DNA of 64,000 nucleotides from Curtobacterium oceanosedimentum (GCF_020297365.1 NZ_JAIXIG010000013.1:1-64000); one strand, 5' to 3'. Positions 47,143 to 55,605 are shown, counted from the stretch's first letter. The notes: generated by a model not told the origin, from the sequence alone. A program made the numbers and translations.

Positions 47143-48108
47143 AACATCCCAGCTCTCCGCGGCAGCCGGATCCTCGGGTTCGGACACCACCAGCCCGAAC
47201 GCGTCCTGACCAACGACGAACTCTCGACCATGGTCGACACGAACGACGAGTGGATCCGCACCAGGACCGGCATCGTCACGCGGCGGATCGCCGGTCCCGA
47301 CGACACCGTGACCTCGATGGCCATCGAGGCCGGACGCCGCGCCCTCGCCGACGCCGGCGTGGCACCGTCGGCCGTGGGGCTCGTCGTCGTCGCCTCCACC
47401 ACCCACCAGGACCGTGCGCCGTACACCGCCGGTCGGGTCGCCGCCGCACTCGGCATGACGAACGGGCCCGCACCGATCGACATCAACACCGCGTGCAGCG
47501 GCTTCGAGTACGCCCTCGCCCTCGCCGACCAGTCCATCCGCGTCGGGACGTCCGACGTGGCGCTCGTCATCGGGTCCGAGGTGCTCTCGGGCATCGCCGA
47601 CTGGACCGACCGTTCGACCTGCGTCCTCGTGGGCGACGGTGCCGGTGCCGCCGTGCTCGGCGCGTCGGAGACCCCGGAGATCGGACCGGTGTCGTGGGGG
47701 AGCGTGCCGCACCTGCTCGACGCCGTCCGGGTCGAGGGCTCGCCGGGGCGGTTCAACCAGGAGGGCCGCTCGGTCTACCGCTGGGCCATCACCGAAGCCG
47801 AGGGACACGCTCGCAAGGTCGTCGAGGCCGCGGGACTCACGCTCGACGACATCGAGGTGTTCGCGTTCCACCAGGCGAACCTGCGGATCATCGAGCCGCT
47901 CGTGACCGCGCTCGGCGGGGAGTCGAAGTTCGTCGTGCGTGACGTGGTCGAGTCGGGGAACACCTCGGCGGCGAGCGTGCCGCTCGGGCTGTCGAAGGCG
48001 TGGGAGCGGGGGGATCTGCCGGAGGGCGTCCCGGCGCTGCTGTTCGGCTTCGGTGGGGGGTTCGCGCACGCGGGGCAGGTCGTCACGACGCCCGTGCGGT
48101 CGTTCTAG
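47140..48108 (+). CDS. fabH: 3-oxoacyl-ACP synthase III family protein
   Basis: 322-residue thiolase-fold ketosynthase III. The catalytic triad is complete: Cys119 in INTACSGFEYAL, His244 in FAFHQANLRI and Asn274 in ESGNTSAASVP. LTNDELSTMVDTNDEWIRTRTGI is the N-terminal signature. It stands alone, not in a fab operon, so it may be a second FabH or act in a specialised condensation; family-level assignment is firm, exact substrate not. GTG start appears leaderless. Confidence 0.88.
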   Translation: MNIPALRGSRILGFGHHQPERVLTNDELSTMVDTNDEWIRTRTGIVTRRIAGPDDTVTSMAIEAGRRALADAGVAPSAVGLVVVASTTHQDRAPYTAGRVAAALGMTNGPAPIDINTACSGFEYALALADQSIRVGTSDVALVIGSEVLSGIADWTDRSTCVLVGDGAGAAVLGASETPEIGPVSWGSVPHLLDAVRVEGSPGRFNQEGRSVYRWAITEAEGHARKVVEAAGLTLDDIEVFAFHQANLRIIEPLVTALGGESKFVVRDVVESGNTSAASVPLGLSKAWERGDLPEGVPALLFGFGGGFAHAGQVVTTPVRSF

Positions 48109-48142
48109 TCGGGCGGTCGGGCCGGTTGCTGCGTGGGCGGTG

Positions 48143-48200
48143 GCTGGCCGGGCGTCGGGCTGGCCGGGCGTCGTGCTGGTCAGCCTGGCCGGGCGTCGTG
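48143..48200. repeat. Short direct repeats downstream of the KAS III gene
   Basis: CTGGCCGGGCGTCG occurs three times (from about 48143, 48160 and 48185) in the 250-nt gap 48109-48358 between convergent genes. No gene or clear terminator was seen in the gap. Confidence 0.5.
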
Positions 48201-48358
48201 CTCCTCGGCATGACCAGCGGACTCGCCGAGGTCGCTCGGTCCGGCGGCTGGTTCGTCTGGCTGGGCTGGGGTCGGCGTGAACAGTTCCGTCCGCTCAGCC
48301 GGTTCTGCACGGCTGCTTCGGCCCGCGCGTTCGGGCAGGTGCCATCAACCGGCGGGCG

Positions 48359-49234
48359 TCACCGCTCGGCGGTCGGCCCGCCCTGGCCCGGCTCGGTCCA
48401 CAGCTCGTCGTCCTTGCCCGTGCCGCGCTTCCACGGCAGGGCGCGACGGGTGCGCTCGGCTGGCGGGGTCACCGTCAACACGACCGGGAAGTGCGCCGGC
48501 GGCATCCCGAACCCGGTCCGCGAGGCCTGGATGACCTTCCGCCCGAGCGCATGGTTCCCCAGACCCCCCACGGCAGCGCCGATGCCGAAGGGCAGTGCGC
48601 GCCCCACGACCGAAGTGCCCTGCCGGACGGCGAAGCGCTTGATGAACTGGTCACGGACCTGGCCCCCGATGCCGTTGACGACCTGCTTCGGCAGCGACGA
48701 CGTCACGAGCTCGCCCCAGAACGCCGTCCGTGCCGGTCCGCCGGTCGCCTGACCGGCGAGCTGCTTGATGAGCTGGGTGCCCGGCGCGCCGAGGATCATC
48801 GCCATCACGAGCGTGCGGGATCGCTCCGGGTCGTCCAGGGCGATGCCGTGCACCTCGGTGATGGACTGGGCGAAGAGCGCCGTGGTCTCGAGGAAGCCGA
48901 CCGTCTCCGCACCGCTGAGCCCGAGCGCAGCCACCATGCCGACGCCGGGGATCACCGCGCTCGCTCCGACCGCCGCCCCGCCGGTGGTCACAGCGGTCAG
49001 GTACTGCCGCTCCAGGATCTGGATGACCTCGGCCGGGGTGGCGTCGGGCTTGCGGCGACGGATCGCAGCGACGTGTGCGACGACCACCGGCCGCTGGACA
49101 CTGATCACGCGGTCCAGCCACTTCACCCATCCGGAGGGTTGCAGCTGCTGCGTTCGGCTGTCGGACATCTGGGTGGGGGAGACCGGGGCTGTCGGCATGG
49201 GCACGATCGGCTGGTCCTTCGGGGCGCGGGCCAT
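48359..49234 (-). CDS. Conserved hypothetical protein with glycine-rich hydrophobic segments
   Basis: 291 residues. A central region GGAAVGASAVIPGVGMVAALGLSG and a later LPFGIGAAVGGLGNHALG look like short hydrophobic, possibly membrane-active segments, as in EcsC-like proteins. HVAAIRRRKPDATPAEVIQILERQYLT is a charged helix before them. The C-terminus is basic and Pro-rich. I do not recognise a firm family. The ATG at 49234 follows a -10 hexamer on the minus strand by 6 nt. Divergent from the hexapeptide-repeat gene. Confidence 0.7.
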   Translation of the reverse strand: MARAPKDQPIVPMPTAPVSPTQMSDSRTQQLQPSGWVKWLDRVISVQRPVVVAHVAAIRRRKPDATPAEVIQILERQYLTAVTTGGAAVGASAVIPGVGMVAALGLSGAETVGFLETTALFAQSITEVHGIALDDPERSRTLVMAMILGAPGTQLIKQLAGQATGGPARTAFWGELVTSSLPKQVVNGIGGQVRDQFIKRFAVRQGTSVVGRALPFGIGAAVGGLGNHALGRKVIQASRTGFGMPPAHFPVVLTVTPPAERTRRALPWKRGTGKDDELWTEPGQGGPTAER

Positions 49235-49246
49235 GTGCACACCGTA
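49232..49246 (-). promoter_or_regulatory. Candidate leaderless promoter, minus strand
   Basis: TACGGT (49246 down to 49241), 6 nt, ATG at 49234. Confidence 0.45.
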
Positions 49247-49272
49247 CGCCGACAGTGTGGGAGGCTCGCCAG

Positions 49273-49893
49273 GTGGACGAGCAGACCCCGGGGACAGCGG
49301 TCGACGTGGCCCGTCGGGCCGCCGGGTTCCTGAACGAGCGCGAGGTCGCGGCGCTGGCCCCGGACGTGCTCGTGCTCGATCCGGCCTCGGCGCTCATCGG
49401 CAGGGACGTCTCCGTGGGGACCGGGACCGTGGTCCACCCCTCGGCGACGCTGGAGACCCGCGCGGGTGGCTCTGTCGTCATCGGGTCAGGGGTGCGGATC
49501 GGTCCCGGGCCGGTGACCATCGTGGCGACGGCAGCGAGCGTGCGCATCGCCGACGGGGTCGAACTCGGACCGGGGCCGGTGACGATCGTCGCGACCGGCT
49601 CGGACGTCGAGATCGGGAGCGGAGCACGTCTGACCGCCGGGTGTCTCGTCGAGGCGCCGTCGACGATCGGCACCGGTGCGCAGGTGCTCGGGCCGGTCTC
49701 CGTGCGCGACGTCGTGCTCGGCGCTGGCGGCGACCACCACGAGCCGGATCCGGACCGGCGCGGCGGTGTGGTGAAGGGCGCGGGTCTGGTGCGGGTCGGC
49801 CGGGGCGAGGTCGTCGTCGGTGGCAGCGCGGAGCCCCTCGTGGTTGAGCGCCAGCGGACGTACCACCCCGGCGCCCCGCACACGGCCGACTGA
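49273..49893 (+). CDS. Left-handed beta-helix (hexapeptide repeat) protein
   Basis: 206 residues. Irregular hexapeptide repeats run through most of it (SVGTGTVVHPSATLE, VVIGSGVRIGPGPVTIV, VRIADGVELGPGPVTIV, VEIGSGARLTAGCLVE), indicating a left-handed beta-helix as in GlmU C-terminal domains. GPGPVTIVAT appears twice, an internal duplication. No nucleotidyltransferase domain is attached. Possible acyltransferase or sugar-nucleotide-related role, not assigned. GTG start with GGGAGG nine nt upstream. Confidence 0.7.
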   Translation: MDEQTPGTAVDVARRAAGFLNEREVAALAPDVLVLDPASALIGRDVSVGTGTVVHPSATLETRAGGSVVIGSGVRIGPGPVTIVATAASVRIADGVELGPGPVTIVATGSDVEIGSGARLTAGCLVEAPSTIGTGAQVLGPVSVRDVVLGAGGDHHEPDPDRRGGVVKGAGLVRVGRGEVVVGGSAEPLVVERQRTYHPGAPHTAD

Positions 49894-49897
49894 ACGA

Positions 49898-50821
49898 TCA
49901 GTGGCACGGGACACCAGCCCGTCGCAGCGCAGCCCGGACACGGTCCGGGTGCATGAGGTCCGACCACGACAGCCGCACCACCGCACGGACCTCGGGGAAG
50001 GACCGGACGAAGTCCTCCCGCCGCTTCTCCCGCCAGTGCGCATCGGCGGTCGAGCGGCCGTCGAGCATCGCAGGGTCCTCGTACTTGCCCCGTCCGTCGA
50101 CCTCGACCACCACGCCGTGCTCGGGGAACCAGAAGTCCACGATCGCCGAACCACCGCCGGCCCGAGCGAACACGTGCTGTTGCACCGGTTCTGCGACGCC
50201 GAGCTCCCGGAACCGCACCCGGCACACCGACTCCGCCGGCGATCCCGACAGCGCCGACCCCATCCTCACAGCGATCCCCGCCTTGGTGCGTGCCGACGTC
50301 AGCGCGCCGTGCTCGGTCTGCAACTCGGTGGGTGTGGCGGTCCGCCGAGCGAGGGCGGCGTCCACCACCGCGAGTGACTCGAGCAGCGGTCGGGTCGCCG
50401 CCACGTCCACCGCGGTCCGCGCGGCGGTGGTCGTCGGGATCGAGTCGCGGTCGAGCAGGACCGTCGGTGGCCGCCCGGCGGCGCCGTGGCGGACGAACCA
50501 GGCAGAGACCCGGGTGTGCGTCGTCGTCGGATCGCACACGTGCACCTTCGGAGGCGGCGTCCCGACCAACGGGAGCGCCAGGACCGCGGCCGCCGACAGG
50601 TGGGACACGGCATCGGTGGCGCGCAGACGGTGGAGCGATGCGCGGACCAGGACGTGGTGTTGCTCGCCCGGATGGAGCCCCTCGAGCGCGTCGACGCCGA
50701 TCAGGACCCCGGGTCGGAGCCGTCGGAGGCGACCGCGGTGCACGTCACGCTCGAGTGCTCGTCGCTCCGCGCCGGTCGTTCCGGTCGTCCGGATGAGTTC
50801 GATCTCGCTCGCTCTGCCCAT
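49898..50821 (-). CDS. AbiEi-like N-terminal / DUF559 endonuclease-like protein
   Basis: 307 residues. The N-terminus has the winged-helix style of type IV AbiEi antitoxins (RRALERDVHRGRLRRLRPGVLI); the C-terminus is a DUF559/Vsr-like PD-(D/E)XK fold: AIVDFWFPEHGVVVEVDGRGKY with Asp and Glu-x-Asp, then HWREKRREDFVRSF and VVRLSWSDL. This two-part architecture is abundant in Actinobacteria and poorly characterised. No adjacent AbiEii toxin gene. The ATG at 50821 was chosen; longer frames run through repeats upstream. Confidence 0.7.
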   Translation of the reverse strand: MGRASEIELIRTTGTTGAERRALERDVHRGRLRRLRPGVLIGVDALEGLHPGEQHHVLVRASLHRLRATDAVSHLSAAAVLALPLVGTPPPKVHVCDPTTTHTRVSAWFVRHGAAGRPPTVLLDRDSIPTTTAARTAVDVAATRPLLESLAVVDAALARRTATPTELQTEHGALTSARTKAGIAVRMGSALSGSPAESVCRVRFRELGVAEPVQQHVFARAGGGSAIVDFWFPEHGVVVEVDGRGKYEDPAMLDGRSTADAHWREKRREDFVRSFPEVRAVVRLSWSDLMHPDRVRAALRRAGVPCH

Positions 50822-50931
50822 GCATCCAGGCTCCGTGAGCGACGCCGTCGGGATGACCCGGGAACGACCATCTGTGCAGACGCACGCCCGACGAACGCCC
50901 TGTGGAGGAGTCAGCTGGGTCGGTGCGTGGA

Positions 50932-51020
50932 CATGTTCCGACGATGCACCAGTCGAACATCCGGTGGGCTGTCGTCGCATGCGCTCGCACAGGATGCCGG
51001 TGCATGTTGCGACGATGCAC
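50932..51020. repeat. 18-bp direct repeats upstream of the DUF559-type gene
   Basis: CATGTTCCGACGATGCAC (50932-50949) and CATGTTGCGACGATGCAC (51003-51020), one mismatch, 71 bp apart. The second also has GTGCAT/ATGCAC symmetry. Between them GTCGAACAT is an inverted partial copy. In the 252-nt gap 50822-51073, otherwise empty. Confidence 0.7.
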
Positions 51021-51073
51021 GCGGCGATCGACTCGTGGGATGTCGCAGAACGGGTGCAGGCCCCCGCAACCCC

Positions 51074-51442
51074 CTACGCCGCGGCGAGCTCCGCCCGCAG
51101 CGGCAGGTCCTGCCCCTCGAGGATGAGCTGCGCGCCCACCGCCGTCCGGGCGTTCACCACGACCGGCGCGAGCAGGTTCACGGTGGTGCCGGACGCCCCC
51201 GGGTTCGCGACGACGAGCAGCATCGCGTCGGCGGGATCGGTCAGCCCGAGCACGTCGGCCTGCTCGTCGGACAGCTCGGGCGCGTACGCGGGCAGGTGCA
51301 CCGCGGCGTCGAGCAGGAACAGGCGTGCGCCGTCGCCGACCAGGGTGAACAGCCCGTCGGCGCCGTCGACCGGCGTCAACGTGAACGACGGCGCGGCGGC
51401 GAGCCCGAACGGCGGGACGGCGAAGGTCAGGGCGATGCTCAT
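51074..51442 (-). CDS. fliW: Flagellar assembly factor FliW
   Basis: 122 residues. FliW binds flagellin and, in Bacillus, antagonises CsrA allosterically to couple flagellin synthesis to export. The family pattern is visible in FLLDAAVHLPAYAPELSDEQADVLGL, VVANPGASGTTVNLLAPVVVNARTAVGAQLILEG. Last gene of the flgN-flgK-flgL-fliW operon; its ATG overlaps the flgL stop. No csrA gene is adjacent or elsewhere in the window. Confidence 0.88.
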   Translation of the reverse strand: MSIALTFAVPPFGLAAAPSFTLTPVDGADGLFTLVGDGARLFLLDAAVHLPAYAPELSDEQADVLGLTDPADAMLLVVANPGASGTTVNLLAPVVVNARTAVGAQLILEGQDLPLRAELAAA

Positions 51443-52320
51443 CGGAGGTAGTCCATCAGGGTCGGCTGCAGGACCTTCGCGGTGACGGCGAGGGCTGCCT
51501 GGTAGTTGGTCTGCTGCACCTGCAGGTCGAGCACGGCCTTCGCGAGGTCGACGTCCTCGATGCCGGCGCGGCGGTTCTCGAGCGACACCGTGGTCGACTT
51601 GAGCGACTCCTGGGCGCCGAGGGCGGCGGCGTGCCGGACACCGACGTCGGCCTGGGCGCCGCGGAGCGTGCCGAGTGCCTGGTCGACGTCACCGATGCGA
51701 GCGTTCACGTTCACCCCGTTCTGCAGGTCACTGACGATGGAGTCGACCACGGCGAAGACCGACGAGGCGCCGGACCCGAACGCGGCCGCGGCTGGGGTGT
51801 CGACCCGCACGGTCGTGTCGTCGCCGACACGGCGGGTGACGTCCGTGCCGGACGCCGCCCACCCGGTGGCCGGGTCGTACGCGGTGGCGGCGGTCGAGGC
51901 ACCGGCGAACACCCAGCGGGTGCCGTAGGTGGTGTTCGCCCGGGCCTCCAGGTCGGCTGCGAGCGACCGGAACTGCGTGACGAACGCGTCGCGGTCGGTG
52001 TCGCTCATGGTCCCGGTGTTCGCGGCCTGCACGGTCAGGTCCCGCACCCGGTTGAGCACCGAGTAGACGCTCGACAGCGCGCTGTCCGTGGTGGCGAGCC
52101 AGCCGACGGCGTCGTTCGCGTTGCGTGTGTACTGCGCGGCGGCGGCCTGCTCCTTGCGCACCTGCATCGAGGACGCCGTGCCGACCGGGTCGTCGGAGGG
52201 CTTCTGGACGGCCCGCAGTGTGGTCGCCTGCTCGGTGGCCTCGGCGACCCGGGCGGCGCCGGCCTGCAGCCGTGCCGAGGCCGCGGCCATCGACATCTGG
52301 GTGGTGACGCGGGTGATCAC
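51439..52320 (-). CDS. flgL: Flagellar hook-associated protein 3
   Basis: Hook-filament junction protein HAP3, 293 residues, flagellin-like coiled-coil ends. N-terminal VTTQMSMAAASARLQAGAARV and PSDDPVGTASSMQVRKEQAAAAQYTRNANDAVGWL; C-terminal heptads SLENRRAGIEDVDLAKAVLDLQ and ALAVTAKVLQPTLMDYL are typical. The GTG at 52320 begins 2 nt after the flgK stop; the longer open frame upstream is a shadow of flgK. Confidence 0.92.
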   Translation of the reverse strand: MITRVTTQMSMAAASARLQAGAARVAEATEQATTLRAVQKPSDDPVGTASSMQVRKEQAAAAQYTRNANDAVGWLATTDSALSSVYSVLNRVRDLTVQAANTGTMSDTDRDAFVTQFRSLAADLEARANTTYGTRWVFAGASTAATAYDPATGWAASGTDVTRRVGDDTTVRVDTPAAAAFGSGASSVFAVVDSIVSDLQNGVNVNARIGDVDQALGTLRGAQADVGVRHAAALGAQESLKSTTVSLENRRAGIEDVDLAKAVLDLQVQQTNYQAALAVTAKVLQPTLMDYLR

Positions 52321-52322
52321 GA

Positions 52323-53744
52323 TCAGCCCCTCCCGACGAGTCCGACGCGGTTGATGATGGTGTCGAGCATCTCGTCGACGGCGGTCAGGACGCGTGCCGC
52401 GCCCTGGTACGCGTGCTGGTAGCTCAGCAGGTTCACGTTCTCCTCGTCGAGGTCGACACCGGCGCTGGACTGCTGCTGGGTGCGCGCGTTGGTGAGCGCG
52501 AGTCCGGTCAGCGTCGACTCCGTCGTGGCCGACCGGGAGGCGGTGCCCACCCCGGTCACGAACGTCGCCCAGACCTGGTCGGCGCCGTCGGACGACGCCC
52601 CGAGTCGCGCGAGCGCGTCGGCGAACGAGTCGTCGAGTTCCCCCGCCGCGTTCCGCGTCGCCAGGCCGCTCGCGTCCGTGGGGACGACGCTGAGTGCCTG
52701 GGCAGCGGGGACGCCGGCGCGCAGGGCGAAGAACGGAGCGCCGGTCGCCCCGGTCGACGTGCTGCCCGCGGCGTGGACCGCGTTGACGGTGGCGGCGAGC
52801 CGGGTCGCGACGGCGTCGTACGAGGCGGACGCCTCGGCCAGCGCGCCACCCGTGCCGGTGCCGGACGCCGGGGCGAGGACCGCGAGTGCACCGCCGATGG
52901 AGCCACCGCTCAGCCCGACGGCCCCGGCGGTGCCGGAGGTCCACGTCAGCGTGACGGCGGCACCGTCGGCGAGGCGCTGGCCGCCGCCGAGGGCGACCGA
53001 GCGGGCGTCGGTGCCCTGCACGAGCGGGTTGCCGCCGAGCAGGACGTCGACCGTGCCGTCGGCGTTCGTCCGGGTGGTGCCGCCGGCGAGGGTGGCGATC
53101 TGCTCGGTGAGGCGGTCGCGCTGGTCGAGCAGCTCGTTCGCGCTGCCGCCGGACGCCAGGGCGGTGCGGATGCGTCCGTTCAGGTCGGCGACCCGGCCCG
53201 CGGCGTCGTTGAGCTGGGCGACCTGACCGGCCACCGCGCCGTGCACCGACGACCACTGGGCGTCGACGGCCTGCGAACCGGTCGCCAGGGCCGCGACGAC
53301 GGTGCCCGCCGCGCCGAGCACCGCGCTGGCGGCACCCGGGTCGTCGGGGTGGCTGGCGAGCTCGCTCCACGAGGACCAGAAGGCGTCGAGCTTGGCGCTC
53401 AGACCGTTCTTGCCGGGCTCGTGCAGGCCGGTCTCCAGGGCGGACAACGCGGTGGCACGGGCATCGGCGTACGCGGACGACCCGGCGGCGACCCGCACGC
53501 CGGCGTCCAGCGTCAGGGACGCCAGGCGGGCGATGCCGTCGACCGAGACGCCCTGGCCGGCGAGCGCCGCGGTGCCGCGGACGAACCCGGTCTGGGCCGC
53601 GGGGACGGAGCTCTGCGTGACCCGCTGCCGGGTGTAGCCGTCGGTGCCGGCGTTGGCGATGTTCTGTCCGGTGACGTCGATGCCGGCGCGGGCCGCGGCG
53701 AGCCCCGAGTAGGCGGTGGCGAGGGAGCCGAAGGTGCTGACCAC
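52323..53744 (-). CDS. flgK: Flagellar hook-associated protein 1
   Basis: HAP1, 473 residues, linking hook and filament. The N-terminal rod motif SGLAAARAGIDVTGQNIANAGTDGYTRQ and the C-terminal DEENVNLLSYQHAYQGAARVLTAVDEMLDTIIN identify it. GTG 53744 lies 4 nt after the flgN stop. The middle is Ala/Gly/Thr-rich and shorter than in enterics. Confidence 0.93.
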   Translation of the reverse strand: MVSTFGSLATAYSGLAAARAGIDVTGQNIANAGTDGYTRQRVTQSSVPAAQTGFVRGTAALAGQGVSVDGIARLASLTLDAGVRVAAGSSAYADARATALSALETGLHEPGKNGLSAKLDAFWSSWSELASHPDDPGAASAVLGAAGTVVAALATGSQAVDAQWSSVHGAVAGQVAQLNDAAGRVADLNGRIRTALASGGSANELLDQRDRLTEQIATLAGGTTRTNADGTVDVLLGGNPLVQGTDARSVALGGGQRLADGAAVTLTWTSGTAGAVGLSGGSIGGALAVLAPASGTGTGGALAEASASYDAVATRLAATVNAVHAAGSTSTGATGAPFFALRAGVPAAQALSVVPTDASGLATRNAAGELDDSFADALARLGASSDGADQVWATFVTGVGTASRSATTESTLTGLALTNARTQQQSSAGVDLDEENVNLLSYQHAYQGAARVLTAVDEMLDTIINRVGLVGRG

Positions 53745-53748
53745 GGTG

Positions 53749-54234
53749 CTACAGGCTCCCGTCGAACAGTCGGGCGCCGTCGGAGCCGGAGCCCGAGGTG
53801 CCGGAGGCGTCGTAGGTGGCGGCCCCGGACACGGTGCCGGCCAGGGTCTCCTCTGTGGCCAGGGCGGCGGCGCGCAGGAACCGGTCGTTCTCGTCGCGCA
53901 GGGCACCGATCTGCGTGGTCAGCTCGACCATCGCGGTCAGGTGGGCGGTGAGGATCTCGCCCCACGGGCCGTTCGGCGCGGCGGCGACGACCTCGCGCAG
54001 GGGAGCGTCGGCCGCGACACCCCACTCCTCGGCGACCTCGGCGCTCTGCGCGGCGCGCTCGAGCCCGGTGCTGCGGAGCCGGTCGAGCACCTGCTCGACC
54101 TCGCGACTGGCGTGCGACACCCAGCGGGAGCGGCCCGCGGTGAGCAGCAGCTGCTCCTCCTCGAGCTTGAAGGTGAGCAGTTCGAGCAGCTCGCGTTCGC
54201 GCCAGAGCACGGCGGACAGGTCGTTCACGCTCAT
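53749..54234 (-). CDS. flgN: Flagellar export chaperone FlgN family protein
   Basis: 161 residues, mostly alpha-helical: WRERELLELLTFKLEEEQLLLTAG and SREVEQVLDRLRSTGLERAAQ, as in FlgN chaperones for FlgK and FlgL. Position directly before flgK supports this. The ATG at 54234 has GGGAGGAG upstream. First gene of the leftward operon, served by a FliA-type promoter at 54300-54327. Confidence 0.82.
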   Translation of the reverse strand: MSVNDLSAVLWRERELLELLTFKLEEEQLLLTAGRSRWVSHASREVEQVLDRLRSTGLERAAQSAEVAEEWGVAADAPLREVVAAAPNGPWGEILTAHLTAMVELTTQIGALRDENDRFLRAAALATEETLAGTVSGAATYDASGTSGSGSDGARLFDGSL

Positions 54235-54299
54235 CAGCTCCTCCCGGGTGGTGGTGGTTCGGGGTCGGTCTCGGTCCGTCATCCTGCGGACACCGGGAC

Positions 54300-54327
54300 C
54301 TATCGACTCGGTGGTCCGAGCCGTAAG
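54300..54327 (-). promoter_or_regulatory. FliA/SigD-type promoter of the flgN operon
   Basis: On the minus strand CTTACG (54327-54322), 14 nt, GTCGATAG (54307-54300). It matches the fliC promoter at 55528 base for base in spacing. 66 nt before the flgN start. Confidence 0.6.
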
Positions 54328-54386
54328 CCATGGTCTCGAGTGTGCGCCCGCTGTACTCCGTGTCCTCGTGGGCGGTGACCCCTGTC

Positions 54387-54425
54387 GGGGGACAAGAACG
54401 ATCGTTCCCGTGCCCCGGTCCCCCC
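54387..54425. promoter_or_regulatory. Nested inverted repeats in the flagellar divergent region
   Basis: GAACGATCGTTC (54396-54407) is a perfect 12-bp palindrome, flanked by GGGGGAC (54387-54393) and GTCCCCC (54418-54424). The 440-nt gap 54235-54674 also holds the flgN-operon promoter and GCCGATACATT near 54496, a possible promoter for the sigma gene; no gene was seen. Confidence 0.45.
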
Positions 54426-54674
54426 AAATGCCGACCGGGATCAGGCCCGGAGACCCCCGCACTGGGGACGCACGAGCCCCCACTCAGCGCATTGCCAGCC
54501 GATACATTCAGAACGCACCCCGGGGGACACCCGGAACCGCGCCCGAGTCACGCGGTGTGCACCGCCCGGAGGGACCCGGGCGGGTCATCGGCGTACGCAC
54601 CGGCCCGACCGAGGCCGGCGTCCGTCGCGCCCACGGACGGGTGAGCCGACACCGTCAGTCAGGTCGACCAGGGG

Positions 54675-55496
54675 ATGAGCATGCACCGCACCGAACGCAA
54701 CGCGATGATCGTGGAGCACCTGCCACTCGTGGGCTACATCGTCGCCGACGTCCGTTCCCGTGCCACCCACCTCGACCGCGACGACCTCGCCGCCGTCGGT
54801 TCGCTCGCACTCGTCGCCGCCGCCGACGCCTTCGACCCGACGCTCGGGGTGCCGTTCGGCGCCTACGCCCGCACCCGCATCACCGGCGCGATCGCCGACG
54901 ACATGCGCTCGTCGGACTGGGCCTCGCGCGGCACCCGCAAGCGCATCCGGGAGACCCTCGCCACGCAGGAGGCCCTGTCCGCCCGACTCGGTCGGACGGT
55001 CGGGGCCCAGGAGATCGCGGACGCCATGGGCGTGGACCGGCAGACGGCCGTCGACGCGATGAGCGACGCCGCCCGGACCGTCGCGCCCCTCGACGAGACC
55101 GTGCACGACCTGGTGGCGGCCGACCTGCCGCTGCCGGGCGACGACCTGCTCGAGACCGAGAAGCGCCGCTACCTCCGCGCAGCGGTCGAGGCCCTGCCGG
55201 AGCGCATGCGGTTCATCGTCGAGGCGGTGTACTTCGGCGACCGCTCGGTGACCGACGTCGCGGCCGAGCTCGGCATCACGCACTCGGCGGTGTCGCAGCA
55301 GCGTTCCGAGGCGATGCGACTGCTGCACGACGGCCTCGCCGCGCACTACGGCGACGGCACGACCGTCGAACCCGCCAGCCGCACGACCGCCGCCCGCCGC
55401 AGCGCCTACCTCGCCCGCGTCGCGACGAACGCCGCCGCCGGAGTCGCCCGTGCCGTGCACGACGCCGCACCGGGGACGGCCGTGGCGGCGGGCTGA
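54675..55496 (+). CDS. fliA: Flagellar sigma factor (FliA/SigD family)
   Basis: 273 residues, sigma-70 family 3. Region 2: IVEHLPLVGYIVADVRSRA, DDLAAVGSLALVAAADAFDP, FGAYARTRITGAIADDMRSSDW. Region 3: RLGRTVGAQEIADAMGVDRQTAVDAM. Region 4: ALPERMRFIVEAVYFGDRSVTDVAAELGITHSAVSQQRSEAM. An Ala-rich tail of about 40 residues follows. It sits between the two arms of the flagellar cluster and would read the three matching promoters here. No flgM-like anti-sigma gene was seen. Confidence 0.88.
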   Translation: MSMHRTERNAMIVEHLPLVGYIVADVRSRATHLDRDDLAAVGSLALVAAADAFDPTLGVPFGAYARTRITGAIADDMRSSDWASRGTRKRIRETLATQEALSARLGRTVGAQEIADAMGVDRQTAVDAMSDAARTVAPLDETVHDLVAADLPLPGDDLLETEKRRYLRAAVEALPERMRFIVEAVYFGDRSVTDVAAELGITHSAVSQQRSEAMRLLHDGLAAHYGDGTTVEPASRTTAARRSAYLARVATNAAAGVARAVHDAAPGTAVAAG

Positions 55497-55527
55497 AGCG
55501 TCGGCGGGAGACTTTTCCGCCGATCCC

Positions 55528-55555
55528 CTAACGACTCCCGGCAACCGGTCGAGAG
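55528..55555 (+). promoter_or_regulatory. FliA/SigD-type promoter of fliC
   Basis: CTAACG (55528-55533), 14 nt, GTCGAGAG (55548-55555); compare CTAAAG-N15-GCCGATAA of FliA promoters. About 60 nt before the fliC start. Confidence 0.6.
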
Positions 55556-55571
55556 TCATCCACGTCAGCCC

Positions 55572-55605
55572 ACGGACGGGCCGGCGTACGACCCAGATTC
55601 ACGGA
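55572..55605 (+). promoter_or_regulatory. Two ACGGA sites in the fliC leader (CsrA-type)
   Basis: ACGGA at 55572-55576 and 55601-55605; the second forms part of the ribosome site ACGGAGGA eight nt before ATG. Paired GGA motifs with one on the Shine-Dalgarno sequence are the layout of CsrA repression of hag in Bacillus. Inferred. Confidence 0.4.

Noticed and set aside
48000..48752. Plus-strand frames after the KAS III gene
   Set aside because: Overlap the convergent gene antisense and are built from local CTGGCCGGGCG repeats.
50745..51020. Minus-strand 91-codon frame upstream of the DUF559-type gene
   Set aside because: His/Arg-rich product of the direct repeats, without ribosome site or family.
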